Shown: in pieces, positions 18,981 to 27,535 of the stretch
Layout: each line of letters opens with the position of its first letter
How positions within the stretch are numbered: position 1 is the stretch's first letter
Source of the DNA: Candidatus Proximibacter danicus
GTDB lineage: Bacteria > Pseudomonadota > Gammaproteobacteria > Burkholderiales > Rhodocyclaceae
DNA length: 64,000 bases
Assembly (NCBI GenBank): GCA_016710885.1
Contig: JADJUC010000004.1
Coordinates: forward strand, 162,456-226,455
Direction of reading: 5' to 3'
Translations under genes and position numbers: made by a program
Notes under the pieces: model-generated
Told to the model about the DNA's origin: nothing
Database searches by the model: none
The model's input: only the letters and a program-made list of their open reading frames with translations

Positions 18981-19658
18981 ATGGCTACCTACGATCTTGA
19001 AGAACAGGAACAACTGGCTGAAATCAAGGCCTGGTGGAAGCAATACGGCAATCTCGTCACCGGCATCGTCATTGCTGCCTCGATCGGTGTCCTGCTGTGG
19101 CAGGGCTGGAGCTGGTACCAGAGCAATCAGGCGGCAAAAGCCTCGGCGGTCTATGCCGTGCTGCAGCGAGCAACACTGGACCGCGATACGCAGAAGATAA
19201 AGTCGGCGGCCGGCGAGCTGGTCGAAAAATTCGGCAGCGCGGCCTATGCCCCGCTGGGCGCGCTGACCGCTGCCAAGGCGCTGCATGAATCGGGCGATAC
19301 CAAAAGTGCCAAGGCCCAATTGAACTGGGTTGCGGATAACGGCCATGACGAACTTCGGGATATCGGTCGGCTGCGTCTGGCTGCGCTGCTCCTTGATGAA
19401 AAGGCTTATGACGAAGCGCTGAAAGCCCTCTCGGCAAGCCACGGTTCTGGCTTTGACGCCCGCTTTTCAGAGCTGAAAGGTGACGTCTACGCGGCGCAGG
19501 GCAAGAAGACGGAAGCCAGCGCGGCATACGCCGCAGCACTGGCGAAGCTTGGCGATACGTCAAAAGAGGGCAAGAGCACGCTGCAGTCGCAACAAGCGAA
19601 TGCGCCTTACCGCGAAATGATCCAGCAGAAGCTGGATTCTCTTGGGGACGCAAAGTGA
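18981..19658 (+). CDS. yfgM: YfgM-type periplasmic TPR protein
   Basis: The 225-residue protein has a short cytoplasmic N-terminus (MATYDLEEQEQLAEIKAWWK), one membrane helix near residues 25-43 and a periplasmic tetratricopeptide domain (DUF2133/TPR_21). In E. coli, YfgM associates with SecYEG and PpiD and helps pass proteins to periplasmic chaperones. It starts immediately after hisS and overlaps bamB by 4 nt, exactly the conserved hisS-yfgM-bamB-der order, so the identification is secure even though overall sequence conservation in this family is low. Confidence 0.93.
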   Translation: MATYDLEEQEQLAEIKAWWKQYGNLVTGIVIAASIGVLLWQGWSWYQSNQAAKASAVYAVLQRATLDRDTQKIKSAAGELVEKFGSAAYAPLGALTAAKALHESGDTKSAKAQLNWVADNGHDELRDIGRLRLAALLLDEKAYDEALKALSASHGSGFDARFSELKGDVYAAQGKKTEASAAYAAALAKLGDTSKEGKSTLQSQQANAPYREMIQQKLDSLGDAK

Positions 19659-20797
19659 ACTTCCGCCTGTTGCTGCCGGCGCTCGCTGTAATCTCCGCAG
19701 CGGGTTGTTCAGCGTTCAATTCACTGAACCCCTTCGCCTCGTCGGGGCCGAAGATGGCCGAGTTGCAACCGATTACGCCAACCATCGAAGCGCGCGTTGC
19801 CTGGAAGGAAAGTGTCAGTAAATCCGAGCAGTACGTGTTCACGCCGGCGATTGTCGGGAGCGTTGTCTATGCCGCTGGCGCCAAGGGCGACGTGGTGCGT
19901 CTTGAAGACGGGGCGGTGAAGTGGAAAGTCAACGTTGGTGTTCCTCTCTCAGGTGGCGTCGGTACCGACGGTAGCCGCGTCGTGGTGGGTTCGCCCAAGG
20001 GTGACATCATTGCCCTCGATAGCAGTGATGGCAAGGAACTCTGGCGTTCCAAGGTAACTAGCGATGTGCTGGCCGCACCGGCGGTCGATCGCAGTATCGT
20101 GGTCGTACGCAGCGGCGACAACCGGCTCTATGGATTCGACCCTCTCGATGGCAAGCGCAAATGGGTCTACCAGCGGCAGACACCGCCGCTGTCGCTACGT
20201 ACCTTTGCCGCCCCTCTGATCAACAGCAACTATGTTTTTGCGGGCTTTCCCGGCGGCAAGCTGGTTGCAGTCACGCTGAACAATGGTGCGGTAGCGTGGG
20301 AAGGTGCTGTGGCACTGCCCAAGGGAACCACTGAACTTGACCGTGTCGCCGACATTACCAGCGCACCGGTACTTGCCGGCCGCTTGATCTGTGCCGTTGC
20401 CTATCAAGGAAGAGTCGCCTGCTTCGACCTGAGTACCGGCAATCTGGCTTGGGCCCGCGACATGTCCAGTTCCGCAGGGCTGGCGGTGGATGGGCGCTAC
20501 GCCTACGTTTCTGACGACAAGGGAGCGCTGCACGCACTCGATCTGGCCAGCGGCGCCAGTATCTGGAAACAGGACAAGCTCTTTCTGCGCCAGTTGTCTG
20601 CGCCTGCAGCGCGCGGACGGCTGGTTGCGGTCGCTGATGTGAAGGGTGTCGTGCATTTCATCAGTCGGGACGATGGCTCGTTTGTCGCCCGCCTGAGCAC
20701 CGATGGCACGCCGGTAACGGCACCGCTGCAGATACTTGACGACAAAGTCCTGCTGCAGACAAAAGGCGGCGCCGTGATGGCGCTGGAAGCTCAGTGA
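19655..20797 (+). CDS. bamB: Outer-membrane assembly lipoprotein BamB
   Basis: BamB is a lipoprotein of the BAM complex that inserts beta-barrel proteins into the outer membrane. It starts with GTG at 19655, overlapping yfgM by 4 nt. The 380-residue product has a lipoprotein signal with lipobox ISAAGC, so Cys18 is the acylated residue. The rest is PQQ-like beta-propeller repeats (GDVVRLEDGAVKWKV, GDIIALDSSDGKELWRS, GKLVAVTLNNGAVAWEG, GALHALDLASGASIWKQ). Its stop overlaps the GTG start of der by 4 nt. Confidence 0.96.
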   Translation: MNFRLLLPALAVISAAGCSAFNSLNPFASSGPKMAELQPITPTIEARVAWKESVSKSEQYVFTPAIVGSVVYAAGAKGDVVRLEDGAVKWKVNVGVPLSGGVGTDGSRVVVGSPKGDIIALDSSDGKELWRSKVTSDVLAAPAVDRSIVVVRSGDNRLYGFDPLDGKRKWVYQRQTPPLSLRTFAAPLINSNYVFAGFPGGKLVAVTLNNGAVAWEGAVALPKGTTELDRVADITSAPVLAGRLICAVAYQGRVACFDLSTGNLAWARDMSSSAGLAVDGRYAYVSDDKGALHALDLASGASIWKQDKLFLRQLSAPAARGRLVAVADVKGVVHFISRDDGSFVARLSTDGTPVTAPLQILDDKVLLQTKGGAVMALEAQ

Positions 20798-22350
20798 AAC
20801 CTACTATCGCACTGGTTGGCCGTCCCAACGTTGGAAAATCCACCCTGTTCAATCGCCTGACGAAGAGCCGCGATGCCCTTGTCGCCGATATTCCGGGCTT
20901 GACCCGCGATCGTCATTACGGCCATGGAAAACTCGGTGACAAGCCCTTTCTGGTCGTCGATACCGGTGGCTTCGAGCCGCGAGCCAAAGACGGCATCATG
21001 CACGAGATGGCGCGTCAGGCGGAGCAGGCCATTGCCGAATCGGACATCATCATTTTTGTTGTCGATGGCCGTGCCGGCATCACCGCGCAGGACAAGGACA
21101 TCGCCAACAAGCTGCGCAAGATCGATCGCCCGGTCTTCGTAGCGGTCAATAAATCCGAGGGCAGGGATGGCGGCATCGCCACCGCTGAATTCCACGAGCT
21201 CGGTTTGGGTGACCCTTATGCCATTTCCGCCAGCCACGGCGAAGGTGTGCGGAATATCCTTGAATTGGCGCTGGAACCCTATCCGGAGCCGGAAGAAGAT
21301 CTGGTTGATGATGGGGTCATCAAGGTGGCGATCGCTGGTCGCCCGAACGTCGGAAAAAGCACCCTGATCAATGCGCTGATGGGTGAAGAACGCGTCATTG
21401 CCTTCGATATGCCGGGCACCACCCGGGATTCGATCTATATCGATTTTGAGCGACGCGGCAAGAAATATACGCTGATCGATACCGCCGGCCTGCGGCGCAA
21501 GGGCAAGGTTTTCGAAACCATCGAGAAATTCTCGGTGATCAAGACCCTGCAGTCGATCGAGGATGCCAACGTGGTCATCTTGGTGCTCGATGCGCAACAG
21601 GATATTTCCGATCAGGATGCCCATATCGCTGGCTTTGTTCTTGAATCCGGTCGAGCGCTGGTCGTGGCGGTCAATAAGTGGGATGGTCTTGAAACCTATA
21701 CCCGGGAGCAGATCAAGGAATTTTTGGAGCACAAGCTGAAGTTCCTCGATTTTGCCCGCTTCCACTATATTTCCGCGATTCGTGGGCAGGGACTCGACAC
21801 GCTTTTCCGTTCGGTTGATGGCGCCTACGCGGCGGCCATGGCCAAGCTGCCCACGCCAAAGCTGACGCGCGCACTGCTCGATGCCATTCAGAAGCAGGCG
21901 CCTCCTAGGCATGGTGCTTTCCGGCCAAAAATGCGCTACGCGCACCAGGGCGGCATGAACCCGCCACTGATCGTCATCCACGGCAATGCACTGGATCACG
22001 TTTCCGACAGCTATCGTCGCTATCTCGAACATACCTTCCGGGAAGTGTTCAAGCTGCAGGGAACTCCGCTGAAGATTCAGTTCAACACGTCCGAGAACCC
22101 GTATGCCTACAAGACCGAGCATAAGGTGGATACGCCGGGTTCAAAACGGGGACCGCGCAGTTCTCGCCCGAATGCCCGACCGGACGCGCGGGATGTGGCG
22201 AAAGCGGCAGCAAAAGCGGCTTCCAGGCCAGCCAGCGCTGCTGCCAGTTCGAATTCAAAGAAGGACGCCAAGCCAAGCGTCAAGCCGAAGGCTAAAGCAA
22301 GTCCGAAACCAAGTTCAAAGCCGAAGCGCAGATCAGGCCGGTCCGGTTGA
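20794..22350 (+). CDS. der: Ribosome-assembly GTPase Der (EngA), with long basic C-terminal tail
   Basis: Der has two tandem GTPase domains and acts in 50S subunit assembly. It starts with GTG at 20794. Each domain has a GRPNVGKST P-loop (near residues 8 and 183), a DxxG (DTGGF; DTAGL) and an NKxx element (NKSE; NKWD), followed by the KH-like domain. At 518 residues it is longer than usual: after about residue 445 it carries some 70 residues rich in Lys, Ala, Ser and Pro (for example KPSVKPKAKASPKPSS), a low-complexity basic tail of the kind seen in several betaproteobacterial Der proteins and probably RNA-contacting (inference). Confidence 0.96.
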   Translation: MKPTIALVGRPNVGKSTLFNRLTKSRDALVADIPGLTRDRHYGHGKLGDKPFLVVDTGGFEPRAKDGIMHEMARQAEQAIAESDIIIFVVDGRAGITAQDKDIANKLRKIDRPVFVAVNKSEGRDGGIATAEFHELGLGDPYAISASHGEGVRNILELALEPYPEPEEDLVDDGVIKVAIAGRPNVGKSTLINALMGEERVIAFDMPGTTRDSIYIDFERRGKKYTLIDTAGLRRKGKVFETIEKFSVIKTLQSIEDANVVILVLDAQQDISDQDAHIAGFVLESGRALVVAVNKWDGLETYTREQIKEFLEHKLKFLDFARFHYISAIRGQGLDTLFRSVDGAYAAAMAKLPTPKLTRALLDAIQKQAPPRHGAFRPKMRYAHQGGMNPPLIVIHGNALDHVSDSYRRYLEHTFREVFKLQGTPLKIQFNTSENPYAYKTEHKVDTPGSKRGPRSSRPNARPDARDVAKAAAKAASRPASAAASSNSKKDAKPSVKPKAKASPKPSSKPKRRSGRSG

Positions 22351-22373
22351 TTTGCCGGATTGTGTCCGGATTG

Positions 22374-22401
22374 TTGGCTTTTCACCTTTTTTTCCGATAA
22401 T
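22374..22401 (+). promoter_or_regulatory. Candidate sigma70 promoter for hfq
   Basis: TTGGCT at 22374-22379 and GATAAT at 22396-22401 are separated by 16 nt, 39 nt upstream of the hfq start. The only sizeable gap in the surrounding operon lies here, so an internal promoter is plausible. This rests on pattern matching only. Confidence 0.45.
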
Positions 22402-22440
22402 CTCCGTTTTCCGCAACCATATAAACATGGAGTTTCAACC

Positions 22441-22677
22441 ATGAGCAATAAAGGGCAACTTTTACAAGACCCGTTCCTCAACACTCTGCGCCGTGAACAT
22501 GTGCCAGTTTCGATTTATCTGGTGAACGGCATCAAACTGCAGGGACAGATCGAGTCTTTCGATCAATACGTGGTGCTGCTCAAGAACACCGTGACCCAGA
22601 TGGTTTACAAGCACGCGATTTCTACCGTGGTGCCTGCTCGTCCGGTCACTATTCAGCAGGAGAATGGCGGCGAGTGA
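22441..22677 (+). CDS. hfq: RNA chaperone Hfq
   Basis: Hfq is the hexameric Sm-like RNA chaperone that pairs small RNAs with mRNAs. The ATG at 22441 follows GGAG (ATGGAGTTTCAACC) and gives 78 residues. The Sm1 motif lies in VPVSIYLVNGIKLQGQIESFD and Sm2 in YKHAISTVVP, with the proximal-face Gln of QDPFLN present. The disordered C-terminal tail of the enterobacterial protein is almost absent, as is usual in betaproteobacteria. hflX follows, the classical hfq-hflX-hflK-hflC order. Confidence 0.98.
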   Translation: MSNKGQLLQDPFLNTLRREHVPVSIYLVNGIKLQGQIESFDQYVVLLKNTVTQMVYKHAISTVVPARPVTIQQENGGE

Positions 22678-22789
22678 GCTTGCCCTGGTTTTTTTGCCCC
22701 CTCTGCGAGGGGGCTGGCAGTTGAAAGTCATCTTTCTTACGGCCTGCCGTCATCTCGGTGGGCCGTTTTCATTCCGGTTTTGATTCCCG

Positions 22790-23971
22790 ATGCTTGAACG
22801 TCCCTCCGCCGGTGAACGTGCGGTCATCATTCAACTCGACTTCGGTCGGGATGACCTTGCCGACCAAGTAGAGGAGGTCCGTCTGTTGGCGGAGTCAGCC
22901 GGTGCCACGGTGTGCGAAGTGATTTTTGGTCGCCGCCACAGCCCTGACCCGGCAACCTTCGCCGGCAAGGGCAAGGTGCAGGAGATTGCGGCGGCCTTGG
23001 CCGCGCATGAAGCCGATCTTGCCATCTTCAACCACGAGTTGTCGCCGGCGCAGGAGCGTAACCTCGAGCGTGAGCTTAAATGTCGTGTCGTCGATCGTAC
23101 CAGCCTGATTCTCGATATCTTTGCGCAGCGGGCGCAGAGTGCCGAAGGTAAGCTGCAGGTGGAACTTGCCCAGTTGGAGCATCTGGCAACACGTCTGGTT
23201 CGTGGCTGGACCCATCTTGAACGTCAGAAAGGTGGTATTGGTCTGCGTGGGCCCGGGGAAACCCAGCTTGAAACCGATCGTCGCCTCCTTGGCAATCGAG
23301 TCAAGCTGCTCAAGGACCGTCTGCAGAAGCTGGAACGCCAGCGTGGCGTGCAGCGCAAGGCGCGGAGTCGCGGCGATGTATTGAACGTTTCACTCGTTGG
23401 CTACACCAATGCTGGTAAATCAACCCTTTTCAATGCGCTGACCCATACCGGTGTTTATGCAGCCAATAAATTGTTCGCCACCCTTGATACCACCTCCCGC
23501 AAGCTTTGGCTGGACGGGGCAGGGAATATCGTGATTTCCGATACCGTAGGCTTCATCCGTGACCTGCCCCACGAGCTGGTTGCAGCTTTTCATGCCACGC
23601 TGGAGGCCACTGCCGAGGCCGATCTGCTGCTGCATGTGGTCGATACCGCCAATCCCGCCCGCGAGGATCAGATACTCGAAGTGGGCAAGGTGCTGGCCGA
23701 AATCGGCGCCCAGGGCGTGCCCGAAATTGTCGTACTGAACAAGCAGGATTTGACTGAACTTCCGTCAGCGGCCGAGCGCGACGAATATGGTAGAATCCGC
23801 CGGGTTCGCGTCAGTGCCGTTACTGGCGATGGCTTGCCGTTGTTGAGGCAGGCGCTGGCTGAATACGCCGTTGAAAAAGCGCAGAGGCTGAGCCTTGAGC
23901 GCGGACGGCTCTCCGTCGAAGATCCTTCGACAATTCTTGAATCCGTGATCGACACAGGCACCCCCCAATGA
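22790..23971 (+). CDS. hflX: Ribosome-splitting GTPase HflX
   Basis: HflX is a TRAFAC GTPase that binds 50S/70S ribosomes and rescues stalled ones under stress. The 393-residue protein has the N-terminal HflX domain, a coiled coil with the conserved RGPGETQLETDRR, and a G domain (GYTNAGKSTLFNAL, DTVGFIRDLPHELV, NKQD). The ATG at 22790 has no strong ribosome site (TTGATTCCCG upstream). Its stop overlaps the first in-frame ATG of the hflK frame, consistent with coupling. Confidence 0.96.
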   Translation: MLERPSAGERAVIIQLDFGRDDLADQVEEVRLLAESAGATVCEVIFGRRHSPDPATFAGKGKVQEIAAALAAHEADLAIFNHELSPAQERNLERELKCRVVDRTSLILDIFAQRAQSAEGKLQVELAQLEHLATRLVRGWTHLERQKGGIGLRGPGETQLETDRRLLGNRVKLLKDRLQKLERQRGVQRKARSRGDVLNVSLVGYTNAGKSTLFNALTHTGVYAANKLFATLDTTSRKLWLDGAGNIVISDTVGFIRDLPHELVAAFHATLEATAEADLLLHVVDTANPAREDQILEVGKVLAEIGAQGVPEIVVLNKQDLTELPSAAERDEYGRIRRVRVSAVTGDGLPLLRQALAEYAVEKAQRLSLERGRLSVEDPSTILESVIDTGTPQ

Positions 23972-23991
23972 TTTCGACCTTCGGACTACTC

Positions 23992-25287
23992 ATGTCGCTG
24001 AACGACCCGCAGTGGGGCAATCGTGGCAATGACAATGGCAGCAACGGTGGCAAGCGTCCCAATCAGGGGCCCCCGGATCTTGAAGCGCTTTGGCGCGATT
24101 TCAATCGCAAGCTATCGGGCATGCTCAACAAAAAAGGTGGCGGTAACAGCGGCGGCAATGATGGTGGCGGTCGGCCACCGGTTGAATTCAACCCGAAATT
24201 CCTTGGCGGCGGTATCGGCATCCTGATTGCGCTGCTGTTGATTGTCTGGCTGGCCAGCGGTTTCTATATTGTCGATGCCGCACAGCGCGGCCTCGTGCTG
24301 CAATTCGGGAAATTCAAGGAATCCACCGAACCAGGCCTGCGCTGGCGTTTGCCGGCACCGATCCAGTCGCATGAGCTGGTTAATTTGACCGGTGTGCGTA
24401 CCGTTGAAGTCGGCTATCGCGGTAGCGAAAAAAACAAGGTGCTGAAAGAAGCGCTGATGCTGACCGATGACGAAAACATCATCAACATCCAGTTCGCCGT
24501 CCAGTATGTATTGAAGGATCCGGTCGAATACATCTTCCAGAACCGGCATCCGGACGATTCCGTGATGCAGGCAGCAGAGACTGCGATTCGCGAAATTGTC
24601 GGCAAGAGCAAGATGGATTTCGTGCTCTACGAAGGGCGAGAGCAGGTGGCTGCACATGCTTCCCAGTTGATTCAGGACATTCTCGATCGCTACAAGACCG
24701 GGATCCTGATCTCCAAGGTGACGATGCAGAATGCCCAGCCACCCGAGCAGGTGCAGGCGGCCTTTGACGATGCCGTCAAGGCGGGCCAGGATCGCGAGCG
24801 CCAGAAGAGTGAAGGGCAGGCTTACGCGAACGACGTCATTCCGAAGGCTCAGGGTACGGCGTCACGTCTGTTCCAGGAGGCAGAGGGCTACAAGCAGCGG
24901 ATGATCGCCACTGCAGAGGGTGATGCTTCACGCTTCAAGCAGATCAATACGGAATATGCCAAGGCGCCGGAAGTGACGCGTCAGCGCATGTATCTTGAAA
25001 CGATGCAGACGGTGTATTCAAACACGAGCAAGGTCATGGTCGATTCCAAGGGGCAAGGCAACCTGCTTTACCTGCCGCTCGACAAGATCATGGGGGCGGC
25101 CGCGATGGCAGCGCCCTCGGTCGCAACTAATACGGATTCGGCGGTCGTCCCGCGTGCTGCTGGCCCGGCTGTTTCCAACGATGTGCCGCCGCAGCTCGAG
25201 CGTACGCCGCAGACTGGCGGTGCTTCATATTCGTCAAACCCGCGAGATCGCGACACGCTTCGCTCGCGTGATCGGGAGGCACGTTGA
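23992..25287 (+). CDS. hflK: Membrane protease modulator HflK (SPFH family)
   Basis: HflK and HflC form a membrane cage around FtsH and modulate its proteolysis. I chose the ATG at 23992 because betaproteobacterial HflK proteins begin MSLNDPQWG; an ATG at 23968 overlapping the hflX stop adds eight residues and cannot be excluded. The Gly/Asn-rich N-terminus (about residues 8-60) is followed by one membrane helix near 75-95 and the SPFH/band 7 domain (VDAAQRGLVLQFGKF). The C-terminus is Ser/Pro-rich. The stop overlaps the hflC start by one base. Confidence 0.95.
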   Translation: MSLNDPQWGNRGNDNGSNGGKRPNQGPPDLEALWRDFNRKLSGMLNKKGGGNSGGNDGGGRPPVEFNPKFLGGGIGILIALLLIVWLASGFYIVDAAQRGLVLQFGKFKESTEPGLRWRLPAPIQSHELVNLTGVRTVEVGYRGSEKNKVLKEALMLTDDENIINIQFAVQYVLKDPVEYIFQNRHPDDSVMQAAETAIREIVGKSKMDFVLYEGREQVAAHASQLIQDILDRYKTGILISKVTMQNAQPPEQVQAAFDDAVKAGQDRERQKSEGQAYANDVIPKAQGTASRLFQEAEGYKQRMIATAEGDASRFKQINTEYAKAPEVTRQRMYLETMQTVYSNTSKVMVDSKGQGNLLYLPLDKIMGAAAMAAPSVATNTDSAVVPRAAGPAVSNDVPPQLERTPQTGGASYSSNPRDRDTLRSRDREAR

Positions 25288-26177
25288 TGAAAAACAATCT
25301 CTCTTTTGTCGCGGCAAGCATCGGTGCTTTGCTGGTGGTTCTCGGGCTGTCGATTTTTACGGTTGATCAGCGCCAATTCGCCATCGTCTTTCAGCTGGGT
25401 GAGGTCAAGGAAGTCATTTCCGACCCCGGGCTGAATTTCAAGTGGCCGATGATCCAGAATGTGCGTTACTTCGACCGTCGTATCCTGACGATGGATAACA
25501 ACGAACCCGAGCGCTTCATTACCTCAGAGAAGAAAAACGTTCTGGTCGATTCATTCGTCAAGTGGCGTATCGTCGATCCGAATCTTTTCTACATCTCGGT
25601 GCAAGGCGACGAGACGCGTGCGCGTACGCGGCTTTCGCAGACGGTAAACGCCGGCTTGCGCGAGGAATTCGGCAAACGCACAGTGCACGACGTGGTTTCC
25701 GGCGAGCGTGACAAAATCATGGAAGACATGCGCGCCAAGGCAGATCTGGATGCACGCAAGATCGGTGTGCAGATCGTCGATGTCCGCATCAAGCGTGTCG
25801 ATCTGCCGACTGAAGTCAGCGAGTCGGTCTATCGCCGGATGGAGGCAGAGCGCAAGCGTGTTGCCAACGAATTGCGTTCTCAGGGCGCCGCCGAAGCCGA
25901 AAAGATTCGTGCCGATGCCGACAAGCAGCGCGAGGTCATCGTTGCCGAAGCCTATCGCGATGCGCAGAAGGTCAAGGGCGATGGTGATGCCAAGGCGGCC
26001 TCGATCTATGCGCAGGCCTTTGGCCAGAACCCCGAGTTCTATGCTTTCTACCGCAGTCTTGAAGCCTATCGCTCCAGCTTCCGCTCGAAGAACGATATTA
26101 TCGTTGTTGAGCCGAACTCGGACTTCTTCAAGTACCTCAAGAGCCAGGGACGTGGCGGCGACAAAAACGGCAAATGA
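25287..26177 (+). CDS. hflC: Membrane protease modulator HflC (SPFH family)
   Basis: This is the partner of HflK in the FtsH-regulating complex. The ATG at 25287 (GGGAGG upstream, overlapping the hflK stop as TGATG) gives 296 residues; the alternative TTG at 25284 adds one residue. An N-terminal signal-anchor (residues 5-25) precedes the SPFH domain (TVDQRQFAIVFQLGEV), and a long helical segment rich in Glu/Lys/Ala (MEAERKRVANELRSQGAAEAEK starts it) is typical. It ends with a 4-nt overlap into the DUF2065 gene. Confidence 0.96.
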   Translation: MKNNLSFVAASIGALLVVLGLSIFTVDQRQFAIVFQLGEVKEVISDPGLNFKWPMIQNVRYFDRRILTMDNNEPERFITSEKKNVLVDSFVKWRIVDPNLFYISVQGDETRARTRLSQTVNAGLREEFGKRTVHDVVSGERDKIMEDMRAKADLDARKIGVQIVDVRIKRVDLPTEVSESVYRRMEAERKRVANELRSQGAAEAEKIRADADKQREVIVAEAYRDAQKVKGDGDAKAASIYAQAFGQNPEFYAFYRSLEAYRSSFRSKNDIIVVEPNSDFFKYLKSQGRGGDKNGK

Positions 26178-26359
26178 CCGAAAATCTGTTGCTGGCCTTT
26201 GCGCTGATGCTCGTGCTGGAAGGTATCGTGCCGTTCATCGCGCCCAATGCCTGGCGAGAAACCTTTCGTAAGCTCATCGAGTTTTCAGATGGTCAGGTCC
26301 GCTTTGTCGGCCTGACCTCGATGCTGGTGGGCATTATCCTGATCATGATCTTCAAATGA
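26174..26359 (+). CDS. DUF2065 family small inner-membrane protein
   Basis: The 61-residue product (MTENLLLAFALMLVLEGIVP...) consists of two hydrophobic segments, near residues 4-22 and 42-60, separated by a short polar loop with NAWRETFRKLIEFSD. It matches the DUF2065 (YjeT) family, which is nearly always encoded next to hflC. It overlaps hflC and hisZ by 4 nt each. A role linked to the HflKC-FtsH complex is suggested only by this position; no function is established. Confidence 0.88.
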   Translation: MTENLLLAFALMLVLEGIVPFIAPNAWRETFRKLIEFSDGQVRFVGLTSMLVGIILIMIFK

Positions 26360-27510
26360 ACTGGCTGCTTCCCGAATATCTTGCCGACGCGCTGCCCAAC
26401 GAAGCTGCCCGCATCGAGCGCCAGCGCCGTCGCGTACTGGACCTCTTCCGTGTGCATGGCTACGAACTGGTCATGCCGCCGCTCATCGAGTACCTTGATT
26501 CGTTGCTGACGGGTTCTGGCCAGGATCTCCGCTTGCGTACCTTCAAGCTGGTCGACCAGGTCTCGGGTCGAACGCTGGGGGTGCGTGCCGACATCACCCC
26601 CCAGGTTGCGCGCATTGATGCCCATCTGCTCAATCGCGAAGGTCTGGCGCGTCTGTGTTACTGCGATAGCGTTCTGCACACCATGCCGGCGAGTATCAGT
26701 GCCAGCCGGGAACCCATTCAAATCGGTGCGGAGCTTTATGGCCATGAGGGCCATGAAGCGGATCTGGAAGTCGTACGTTTGATGGCGGCTGCACTCTCGA
26801 TTGCGGATGCAACGGCTTCGCGGATCGATCTCGGTCATGTCGGAATTTTCCGCGCACTTGCCGAGGCTGCCGGACTCGATGCCGATCAGCTGGATGCCGC
26901 GCTTTCGCTCTTGCAAAGCAAGGATGTGCCCGGGTTGGAAATATTCTGTGCCGAGCTGGCAGAACCGTATCGCTCGGCTTTTCTGCGCCTGCCGTCGCTT
27001 TATGGCGGCGTCGAGATCCTCGACGTTGCTGCCCGTGTATTGCCAGCGCTGGCGCCGATTGAAGCTGCGCTCGCTGACCTGAAAAAGCTCGCCGTCGCAA
27101 TGCCGGAGCTGCCGTTGTCGTTTGATCTTTCGGACCTGCGGGGCTATCACTATCACAATGGGATTGTCTTTGCCGCTTACCATCCCGGCGCTGCTGCGGC
27201 CGTGGCGTTGGGTGGGCGCTATGACGGTGCTGGCCGGGAATTCGGTCGGGCACGCCCGGCTACCGGCTTCTCCATGGATTTGCGTGTCGTTGCCCAGATT
27301 GTTGGTGGTGAGGATTTGCCGGCGGCGATTCTTTCTCCCTACGCCGGGCATGATGCCGTACTTGCTTCTGTTATTTCCCGCCTGCGCAGCGAGGGCGAAG
27401 TTGTGGTTGAACTTTTGCCCGGGCAAGCTGCTCCGGAGGGGCCGCGTTGCGACCGTCGTCTTGTCGCCGGCGGGCAGCAGTGGACAATAGAAGCGATCAT
27501 TAAAGATTGA
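26356..27510 (+). CDS. hisZ: ATP phosphoribosyltransferase regulatory subunit HisZ
   Basis: HisZ is a catalytically inactive HisRS-like protein that forms a complex with the short HisG and mediates histidine feedback. The 384-residue protein has the class II synthetase-like core (MNWLLPEYLADALPNEAARIE, GVRADITPQVARID, SFDLSDLRGYHYHNG, VALGGRYDGAG) but no anticodon-binding domain. Its presence means the organism should use a short-form HisG, encoded elsewhere. The gene lies between the hfl cluster and purA, a standard betaproteobacterial order. Confidence 0.94.
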   Translation: MNWLLPEYLADALPNEAARIERQRRRVLDLFRVHGYELVMPPLIEYLDSLLTGSGQDLRLRTFKLVDQVSGRTLGVRADITPQVARIDAHLLNREGLARLCYCDSVLHTMPASISASREPIQIGAELYGHEGHEADLEVVRLMAAALSIADATASRIDLGHVGIFRALAEAAGLDADQLDAALSLLQSKDVPGLEIFCAELAEPYRSAFLRLPSLYGGVEILDVAARVLPALAPIEAALADLKKLAVAMPELPLSFDLSDLRGYHYHNGIVFAAYHPGAAAAVALGGRYDGAGREFGRARPATGFSMDLRVVAQIVGGEDLPAAILSPYAGHDAVLASVISRLRSEGEVVVELLPGQAAPEGPRCDRRLVAGGQQWTIEAIIKD

Positions 27511-27535
27511 TCAGGAAAATCAGGGATACAGGGAT

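Noticed and set aside
20791..22122. Minus-strand frame of 443 codons opposite der
   Set aside because: Der is intact with all GTPase motifs on the plus strand; the antisense frame has no recognisable motif.
22696..22714. Hairpin GCCCCCTC-TGC-GAGGGGGC between hfq and hflX as a terminator
   Set aside because: The T-run precedes rather than follows the stem on the plus strand, and hflX probably is co-transcribed. It may be a processing or attenuation structure, but there is no support for termination.
23968..23991. Extended hflK N-terminus from ATG 23968
   Set aside because: It overlaps the hflX stop but adds residues not seen in the family; neither start has a strong ribosome site, so the shorter family-consistent start was kept.
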